Below are positions 58,141 through 64,000 of a stretch of 64,000 nt of DNA, in pieces. A program made the position numbers and the translations under genes. Numbering within the stretch: the first letter of the stretch is position 1; each line of letters opens with the position of its first letter. The notes beneath the pieces were generated by a model. The model worked only from the letters and a program-made list of their open reading frames with translations. It did no database searches and had not been told where the DNA came from. The stretch covers positions 124,001-188,000 of the forward strand of contig JASJAO010000007.1 of NCBI GenBank assembly GCA_030066975.1. Reading direction: 5' to 3'. This DNA comes from Henriciella sp. (GTDB taxonomy: Bacteria; Pseudomonadota; Alphaproteobacteria; Caulobacterales; Hyphomonadaceae).

Positions 58141-59647
58141 CTTTGAGCACCCTGACCCGGAAGCCGAGTTTCTGACTCAGCGCGATCATTTCATCCAGAA
58201 TATCGCCGTAACAGACGGCGACATGATTGCTCATATAATGCGCCATCAGGCTGTCGCGCGAGAGGCCCATATCCGCCATCATCAGCGGCCATTGCGGCGT
58301 CGTTGCGTCAAGGACGTCCTGGGCCTCCTGATCCGGAAGTTCGACGACTTCGCCGGAGCCAACATCCATGACCGGCACACCATCGTCCAACCACGCCCGC
58401 GCCCAAGTGATCGCCCCGCCTTTGCTGATACCGGCAAACGTTCCGCCGGGTGTCGGGAAGTATTGAGCAGGCTGGCGATAGGAATGGACGCCTTGCAGCG
58501 TGTCAGGATCGTGATTGAACGCATAGGCGCCCGCCGAGCCGGAGTTGAGCAGCACCCAGAGGAACCGTCCCTGATGCTCCAGCCCCCAGCGGACATCATG
58601 GAAAGCGACACTCTGGTGCAAGCCTTTGGCCTTGAGCAAGCGTTTCATCATCTCCATCGGCAGGACATTGCCTTGATCGGCCTCGGTCGCATCGGCGATC
58701 GTGTCGCCATTGCTTTCGGGGCGGCAGGTGGAGTTGAGCAGGCCCTCGGCAAAGTCAGACGGCGGACGCTGATGGATCAGGCCGAGCTGATACTGCCAGC
58801 CGACACAATCTGCTTTGAACTCGTCGACCATGTCGAGGACGACAAGATAGTCACGCAGCTGCTCGCGAGTGGCGTTCTCGGTGAAGTCTTCCGCCTCCGG
58901 GCCGCCGTAGTGGAAGGTCACGCCCTTGTCCTTGACGAAGGCGAGCGCGTCATCGATGCGCTTGTCGCTGACCCGCTTGCCATAATCCATGATCCAGGCC
59001 TGATCGACTTTGTGCTCAGCAAAACCAACCTTGTGCAGCGTGCGGGCACCGAAATAACCATTGGTCATGCCCATGGACGTATCGCCTAGCATCAGGACCA
59101 GCGGACGCCGCTTGACCATCTCGTCATGCACAGAGGCGGCGAGCGCCTCCGCTGGGCCTGAAACCGGCCCCGGCGTGTGGATACAGGCCGTTGAATAGTC
59201 GAGCTTACCCGTCTCGCACCAGGTCTCGAGCTTGGCCATGGCCTCATCGTCCTGAGACAGCGGGTTCTCAGTCCAGAGGCGGCTGTGGGCGCGGCCCTCA
59301 GCCTGCAGACAGGCCCCTGTGTTGAGGAGCCCAACCAGACCCGGCCAGGTGCCTGAAAAGTTGGAAATCATCAGGAATGGATTGGTCTTGCCAATCAGGC
59401 CGTCCACCGTATGCGGACCGTAAACCCAGTGCGTGTAGAGGCCAATCACAGGCTCATCCACCTGGCCGAGGCCTTCAATAACTTCATGTGGGCGGGTCAT
59501 GAAGCCTTCGACGCGTTTGTACTTTTTGCCAAGGCGGTCGAGGCCCTTTTCAAGCTCGCGATGCGCTTCTTCCAGTAGCGGCAGCGCCAGTTCGTTGGGC
59601 TTGGGACGATAGTCGCCGGGCCAGAAAATATGGATTGTATCAGACAT
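58133..59647 (-). CDS. L-fucose/L-arabinose isomerase family protein
   Basis: 504-aa protein of the FucI/AraA superfamily, which turns aldoses into ketoses with Mn. The N-terminal substrate domain includes PVIGLYTHWVYGP, SNFSGTWPGLVGLLN and LMLGDTSMGMTNGYFG. The central LGLIHQRPPSDFAEGLLN and the C-terminal NSGSAGAYAFNHD, which should form the metal site, are intact. Exact sugar unknown; a divergent branch of the family. Between kinase and ammonia-lyase-like genes, 17 bases after the kinase. Confidence 0.83.
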   Translation of the reverse strand: MSDTIHIFWPGDYRPKPNELALPLLEEAHRELEKGLDRLGKKYKRVEGFMTRPHEVIEGLGQVDEPVIGLYTHWVYGPHTVDGLIGKTNPFLMISNFSGTWPGLVGLLNTGACLQAEGRAHSRLWTENPLSQDDEAMAKLETWCETGKLDYSTACIHTPGPVSGPAEALAASVHDEMVKRRPLVLMLGDTSMGMTNGYFGARTLHKVGFAEHKVDQAWIMDYGKRVSDKRIDDALAFVKDKGVTFHYGGPEAEDFTENATREQLRDYLVVLDMVDEFKADCVGWQYQLGLIHQRPPSDFAEGLLNSTCRPESNGDTIADATEADQGNVLPMEMMKRLLKAKGLHQSVAFHDVRWGLEHQGRFLWVLLNSGSAGAYAFNHDPDTLQGVHSYRQPAQYFPTPGGTFAGISKGGAITWARAWLDDGVPVMDVGSGEVVELPDQEAQDVLDATTPQWPLMMADMGLSRDSLMAHYMSNHVAVCYGDILDEMIALSQKLGFRVRVLKDA

Positions 59648-59664
59648 TGGGTCAGGCCTTTCAG

Positions 59665-61377
59665 CTAGGTATCATTTGTCGGTTTCTCGCGCCGAACCTG
59701 ATCGCGAAGATCGAGCAGGCGTTTCATCAGGCTGCCAAGGTCGGCGCCGCGCGTGTCTTGCGCACCGAAGCTGTCATGCAGCTCCCGGTAGAGCGCGTAG
59801 AGTTTGTCATAGACGGCGACCGCATCAGGGTTTGGTGCCGCGCCAGGCTTGGGTGGAGCGCACATAGCCGCGCGCGCAGTTTCAACATCTGGGTACGCGC
59901 CGCCAACCACAGCGCCGAACAGGGCCGCGCCCGATGCGCCGCCCTCCGCTACCCCGCTGAACAGGATCGGACAGCCAAGAATATCGGCATAGATCTGCGC
60001 CGCGAGCCGGTTGCGTTCGAACACGCCGCCGGCGGCGACAATCTGATCAACCACAACGCCGCGTGAGACCATCGTCTCAACAATGATGCGCGCGCCAAAC
60101 GCCGTCGCTTCAATCAAGGCGCGGAAGAGATCTCCCGGTCTTGTCTGAAGCGACTGCCCAAGAATCAGGCCGGATAGTCTGGAATCCATCAGCACAGACC
60201 GGTTGCCATTATTCCAGTCGAGCGCCAGGAGCCCGCTCTCGCCCGGTCCGAGCGCCGCGGCCTCATCGGTCAAGCGCTGGAACACGTCTGGCGTCAGCGG
60301 CCCCTCCCCCGCCAGCAGTCGCGCGCCCCATTCAAAAAGGTCCCCGACGGCTGATTGGCCCGCCTCCAAGCCGGTCACGCCGGGTATCACAGAGCCATTC
60401 GCCGCCCCACTCAGCCCGATCGCATCAAACGCTTCGGCCGGGCCCTCAACTACAGTGATATCGCAGGTGCTCGTACCGACCACCTTGACCAATGTGCCGA
60501 TGCCTGCCCCGGCGCCCAGCGCTCCGGCATGGGCATCAAGACACCCGACTGCGACCGGGATGCCGACAGGCAGCCCAAGTTTCTCAGCCCATTCGTGGCT
60601 GAGCGTGCCAGCGGGCTGATCAGCGGTAGCAGTGTCGCTCGGCAAGCTGTCAAGAATACGGGCCAAATCAGGATGCAGTGCGCCTAAGAAATCTGCGTCC
60701 GGCCAACCACCCCAAGCTGGGGAGTACATGCCTTTATGCTCAGCGGCGCAGACCCCGCGTTTGGCGAGCTGCGGCAATGGAGCGCTGCTTAGAACAGCCG
60801 GCACAAAATCCTGTAACTCCATCCAACTCGCCGCGGCATTCGAGACCTCAGGCGCGGTCCGGGCGCATTTGAGGAGTTTGGCCCAGTACCATTCAGACGA
60901 ATACGCCCCGCCCGACTGATTGAGATAGGGTGCCCCCGCAGTCTGAATGGCGTCGACAATATCTGCAGCTTCCTGATACGCGGTATGGTCCTTCCACATC
61001 CAGGCCTGGGCCGCGAGCGTGTCTTTGAACCGCTCTTGGCGAGCCAACGGAACGCACGCTGCATCGACCGGGATTGGAGTCGAACCCGTCGTCGCTGTAC
61101 CGATGCCGATGACCTGATCGGCAGAGAACCCGCTTTTACGCTCGCGGGCCTCCACCAGTGCTGCGGCAGTCGCCTCAATGATCGCATCCAGATAATCATC
61201 CGGGCGCTGGCGGGCGAGGTCTGGATCGGACGGGTCAAGCAGCACCCCCGCCTCACCGGACGCGTAGGCTGAAACCGCCGTCCCCACCAACTCGCCTGTC
61301 TCACAACAGATGATCGCCACCCGCGCAGACTGACTGCCGAGGTCCATTCCCAGCGCATAAGTCGGCTCAATCGTCAT
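59665..61377 (-). CDS. FGGY-family carbohydrate kinase, ribulokinase-like
   Basis: 570-aa kinase of the FGGY family. GMDLGSQSARVAIICCETG opens the first actin-like lobe. The ATP-site motif VVGTSTCDITVV and the closing AAGGVFERNRLAAQIYADIL are close to AraB (ribulokinase). Likely phosphorylates a ketopentose or deoxyketohexose produced by the isomerase. First gene of the operon kinase, isomerase, ammonia-lyase-like, serine hydrolase. It is divergent from the MFS gene. Confidence 0.9.
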   Translation of the reverse strand: MTIEPTYALGMDLGSQSARVAIICCETGELVGTAVSAYASGEAGVLLDPSDPDLARQRPDDYLDAIIEATAAALVEARERKSGFSADQVIGIGTATTGSTPIPVDAACVPLARQERFKDTLAAQAWMWKDHTAYQEAADIVDAIQTAGAPYLNQSGGAYSSEWYWAKLLKCARTAPEVSNAAASWMELQDFVPAVLSSAPLPQLAKRGVCAAEHKGMYSPAWGGWPDADFLGALHPDLARILDSLPSDTATADQPAGTLSHEWAEKLGLPVGIPVAVGCLDAHAGALGAGAGIGTLVKVVGTSTCDITVVEGPAEAFDAIGLSGAANGSVIPGVTGLEAGQSAVGDLFEWGARLLAGEGPLTPDVFQRLTDEAAALGPGESGLLALDWNNGNRSVLMDSRLSGLILGQSLQTRPGDLFRALIEATAFGARIIVETMVSRGVVVDQIVAAGGVFERNRLAAQIYADILGCPILFSGVAEGGASGAALFGAVVGGAYPDVETARAAMCAPPKPGAAPNPDAVAVYDKLYALYRELHDSFGAQDTRGADLGSLMKRLLDLRDQVRREKPTNDT

Positions 61378-61482
61378 CTTTACTGCAAACCCATGTCATT
61401 ATCCGGTCGCCTGTAAACGGCAGGCCCATTTTCCAAACAGAAACATCAATGCGGGCAATCAGGCAAGCCCGAAGCGCGCTGA

Positions 61483-61580
61483 TATCTCTATCAATGCAAA
61501 CCAATTCTCTTGTTTTGTCGGTTGCTTCGCGCTGTGACTTGCGCAAACCCCCGATTTCTGATTGGAAACCTTGATAGATA
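61483..61580. promoter_or_regulatory. Separated inverted repeat in the kinase/MFS divergent promoter region
   Basis: TATCTCTATCAA (61483-61494) and TTGATAGATA (61571-61580) are near reverse complements of each other, about 77 bases apart, in the 252-base gap between the divergent kinase and MFS genes. Paired half-sites at such spacing occur with DNA-looping repressors. No regulator gene lies in the window; the rest of the gap shows nothing specific. Confidence 0.35.
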
Positions 61581-61629
61581 AAAAATTTAGCGCGCGGCGT
61601 CCGCGTGCATCTGGGGAGATGATCAGCTA

Positions 61630-62985
61630 GTGCAAGCTCAATCAGCAACCGAACCTGAAGGCGGCGTAGACGCTTCGGGAGGCACCAGTGTCAGCGAATT
61701 TCGCGCCTGGATAACAGTCGGCGTCCTTGTGATCGCCTCGCTTGTTTCGTTCGTGGACCGCCAGATTCTCAGCCTCATGGTCACGCCGATCAAGGCGGAT
61801 CTCGGTCTCAATGATATCCAGATGGGCCTTTTGCAGGGCTTCGCCTTTGCGGTTTTTTACGCCATTGCTGCGGTCCCGCTCGGCTGGCTGGCGGACAAAG
61901 CGAGCCGGAAATGGATCATTACAGTTGGGGTCGCCAGTTGGTCGGCCATGACGGCTGTGTGTGGCCTCGCGCAGAATTTTGTCCACCTGTTCCTGGCACG
62001 CATGGGCGTCGGCGTGGGTGAAGCCACATTGTCTGCGTCCGGACACTCGATGATTGCCGATCTGTTCGACCGTAAACGCCTGCCACTGGCGATGAGCGTC
62101 TATGGAATGGGCGTCGCCCTGGGCGGCGGTATAGCCTATATTGGCGGCGGCTTGCTGGTGCAGTGGTTAAACGGGTTACCGCCGCTCGCGGTTGGACCTT
62201 TCACGTTTCAGCCCTGGCAAGCGGTCTTCATAACGGTTGGGCTGCCGGGCATTCTGGTTGCCGGTCTGATCGGCCTTGTGGCGAAGGAACCCAAACGGCG
62301 GGCCGTCTCTGATCCGATCAAGGGCATGTCCCTGACGAGGTTTGCCGGTGACAATGTCGGTCTGGTTACCAAGCTTGTGCTGGGCCTCGGGATGCTGACA
62401 GCGGCGGGCTATGCCAATCTCGCCTGGCTGCCGAGCTTCTTTGAACGCACCTTCGGATGGTCAACGGCGCAGGCCGGGGTAACGATTGGGTTGTTATTGC
62501 TTTTGGTGGCGCTGCCCGGGGGTGTTCTATGCGGGATTGTCGCCAGCCGCTGGGCGGATGGGGGTCAGCGCGATGCGCCGGTGCGGTTCATGGCCTATGC
62601 GAGCCTTGCCACAGCGCCGATCGCGGCTATCGCCTTTCTTCTGCCGAATGCCAGCTGGGTGGTCATCGCACTGCTGATCCCGATGGCGTTTGGATCATCC
62701 TATGTCGGACTTGGGCCCGCAGCTGTTCAGGCGATCACGCCGGGCGAACTGCGCGGGCGCACCGCCGCGTTTCAGCTTCTGTTGACGGGTCTGATCGGTA
62801 TGGTGGTCGGGCCATTATCGGTCGGACTGATCACCAATGGCTTGCTACAGGACGAGGCCCGGATCAATGTTGCCCTGGCAATTGCCAATCCGGCGCTGAC
62901 CATTGTCGGCGGATTGCTCATTCTCTGGGCGTTTCGCAGCTATAATCGGGCGCTGGACAGCGTCCCCTCGGAGGCCCCCGCATGA
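61630..62985 (+). CDS. MFS transporter, spinster-like
   Basis: 451-aa major facilitator with 12 membrane segments. The first segment ends in SLVSFVDRQILSLM and the loop between 2 and 3 has GWLADKASRKW (DxxSR-type motif A); both mark the spinster-like branch common in marine alphaproteobacteria. Starts at GTG 61630 with GGGGAGA 13 bases upstream. The stop overlaps the next gene's ATG by four bases (ATGA). Likely imports the sugar or glycoside used by the neighbours. Confidence 0.88.
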   Translation: MQAQSATEPEGGVDASGGTSVSEFRAWITVGVLVIASLVSFVDRQILSLMVTPIKADLGLNDIQMGLLQGFAFAVFYAIAAVPLGWLADKASRKWIITVGVASWSAMTAVCGLAQNFVHLFLARMGVGVGEATLSASGHSMIADLFDRKRLPLAMSVYGMGVALGGGIAYIGGGLLVQWLNGLPPLAVGPFTFQPWQAVFITVGLPGILVAGLIGLVAKEPKRRAVSDPIKGMSLTRFAGDNVGLVTKLVLGLGMLTAAGYANLAWLPSFFERTFGWSTAQAGVTIGLLLLLVALPGGVLCGIVASRWADGGQRDAPVRFMAYASLATAPIAAIAFLLPNASWVVIALLIPMAFGSSYVGLGPAAVQAITPGELRGRTAAFQLLLTGLIGMVVGPLSVGLITNGLLQDEARINVALAIANPALTIVGGLLILWAFRSYNRALDSVPSEAPA

Positions 62986-64000
62986 CGGCTCACACCTTGC
63001 CCTTTCGACAGGTTCACCTCGACTTTCACACCTCCCCGAAGATTGAAGGCATTGGCGCAAATTTCGATGCCGAAGTGTTCGGTAAGACCCTGACGGATGC
63101 AGACGTCGACGCCATCGTTCTGTTCGCCAAGTGCCATCACGGCATGGCTTACTATGACACCAAAGTTGGCACCAAACATCCCGGCCTCGAGTTCGATCTG
63201 CTCCGCGCGCAAGTGGATGCCTGTCAGACCGCCGGGGTGCGCACACCAATCTATGTCTCGGTGGGCTGGGATGAGCACGCAGCGCACAACAATCCAGGCT
63301 GGCGCAGGATAAAGCCTGACGGTGAATTCCACATGATGATAGGCAAGAATGGCCAGGATCCGTACTGGTCGTATCTGTGCCTGAACACGCCGTATCGTGA
63401 TTATCTCCACGCCCAGATCGAGGAAGTGGTGAAAGCATTTCCAGAGGGCGACGGGCTGTGGCTCGATATCGTCTTCCAACATGCCTGCATCTGTCCGCAC
63501 TGCCAGGACGGTATGACAAAAGCCGGTCTCGATTGGACGAACAGCGCCGATCAGACCGCCTATGCAGAACAGGTCCTGCAGGACTATCTGAGCAGCACGG
63601 CCAAGCTCATCCGCGATCTCAACCCAAACTACTCAATCTTCCACAACAGTTCGATGGTCCCGCGCGGTGATCGCGAGGCGTTTGGTGACTTTACGCATAT
63701 GGAGATTGAGGCCGTTCCGACAGGGGGTTGGGGCTATGACCATTTTCCGATCTCGGCGCGCTATATCGACCCGTCAGGTCTGGACTTTATGGGCGTGACA
63801 GTACGGTTTGACCTGATCTGGGGCGAGCTTGGCGGCTATCGCCATCCGAATGCCTTGCGCGCCGAAATCCTGACCATGCAGGCGCATGGCGCCAAGGTCT
63901 GTATCGGCGACCATATGGACGTGGATGGCACCCTGGACCCGGACACTTATCGTCTGATTGGCGGCGTCTACGAAGAAGTCAAGGCCAAGGAAGGCTTTGT
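62982..64000 (+). CDS. GHL6/fucosidase-like putative glycoside hydrolase (partial, runs off the window)
   Basis: At least 339 codons, open to the window end. TIM-barrel, glycoside-hydrolase-like protein: the start VHLDFHTSPKIEGIGANFD, FAKCHHGMAYYDTKVG, TPIYVSVGWDE, GDGLWLDIVFQ (Asp candidate) and CPHCQDGMTKAG resemble the hypothetical glycosyl hydrolase 6 domain, often followed by a beta-galactosidase trimerisation domain. No signal peptide, so it would act in the cytosol on imported oligosaccharide. Coupled to the MFS gene. Confidence 0.82.
   Translation, partial: MTAHTLPFRQVHLDFHTSPKIEGIGANFDAEVFGKTLTDADVDAIVLFAKCHHGMAYYDTKVGTKHPGLEFDLLRAQVDACQTAGVRTPIYVSVGWDEHAAHNNPGWRRIKPDGEFHMMIGKNGQDPYWSYLCLNTPYRDYLHAQIEEVVKAFPEGDGLWLDIVFQHACICPHCQDGMTKAGLDWTNSADQTAYAEQVLQDYLSSTAKLIRDLNPNYSIFHNSSMVPRGDREAFGDFTHMEIEAVPTGGWGYDHFPISARYIDPSGLDFMGVTVRFDLIWGELGGYRHPNALRAEILTMQAHGAKVCIGDHMDVDGTLDPDTYRLIGGVYEEVKAKEGF

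Noticed and set aside
61060-61115. A GGAGTCGAACCC stretch resembling a tRNA T-arm
   Set aside because: It is inside the kinase gene and no acceptor, D-arm or anticodon arm can be folded around it.

Overview
The window looks like chromosomal DNA of an aerobic, probably marine alphaproteobacterium. I favour the Hyphomonadaceae/Maricaulaceae/Caulobacterales neighbourhood. The pointers are a complete cbb3-oxidase maturation set, a PraR-like HTH regulator, a protein built of two UrcA-like units, short REP-like palindromes, and the gap-pgk-fba(class I) order. Placement is by gene content and protein style only. There are no phage genes, transposases, CRISPR arrays or rRNA; one tRNA (Leu, CAA) is present.

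Layout. 0-5.3 kb: ccoP-ccoG-fixH-ccoI-ccoS, the distal half of a cbb3 cytochrome oxidase operon, then tRNA-Leu. 5.4-13.6 kb: mixed housekeeping (ExoD, DsbB, DUF3429, a saccharopine-dehydrogenase-like protein, DapB, a very His-rich secreted protein, PrmA, a large aminopeptidase P). 13.6-18.3 kb: ligA, recN and bamD on the minus strand. 18.5-21 kb: PraR-like regulator, CDF metal exporter, phasin-like three-part protein. 21.1-24.4 kb: the 5-oxoprolinase operon pxpABC sits directly behind the first 51 codons of a PKHD-type (PiuC/YbiX) hydroxylase, with a Fur-box-like site between that fragment and a divergent lipoprotein. 24.6-27.8 kb: UDP-glucose dehydrogenase and an acyltransferase-SGNH protein.

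28-38.3 kb: nrdB and nrdA, the two subunits of one class I ribonucleotide reductase, lie about 7 kb apart. Both carry the same 14-bp NrdR-box core, and between them are a retinol-saturase-like flavoprotein, a DUF2817 peptidase, a VOC protein, an amidohydrolase and a pair of LpxR-like outer-membrane proteins. 38.4-42.8 kb: serine hydrolase, envelope lipoprotein, glycosyltransferase and ABA4-like membrane protein. 43-46.3 kb: gap-pgk-fba, lower glycolysis/gluconeogenesis, closed by a strong terminator. 46.3-53.6 kb: UrcA-like lipoprotein, enoyl-CoA hydratase, ThiE, GNATs, EF-P with small membrane proteins, inositol monophosphatase, YbaN-type protein and HI0933-type flavoprotein.

53.7-64 kb is the most accessory-looking part. 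It holds an M81 (MlrC) metallopeptidase; a tight minus-strand operon of ribulokinase-like kinase, arabinose/fucose-isomerase-like protein, diaminopropionate-ammonia-lyase-like PLP enzyme and serine-hydrolase lipoprotein; and divergently an MFS transporter coupled to a glycoside-hydrolase-like protein that runs off the window. I read this as a catabolic island joining sugar and amino-acid release, perhaps for a glycosylated amino acid or peptide. That is inference.

The best candidates for something undescribed are that island, the PKHD-remnant/Fur-box/pxp junction, the lipoprotein beside it, the covarying palindromic repeat family at 29.2 and 39.8 kb, and the LpxR-like pair. No homology searches were run; family names come from recognising sequence motifs.
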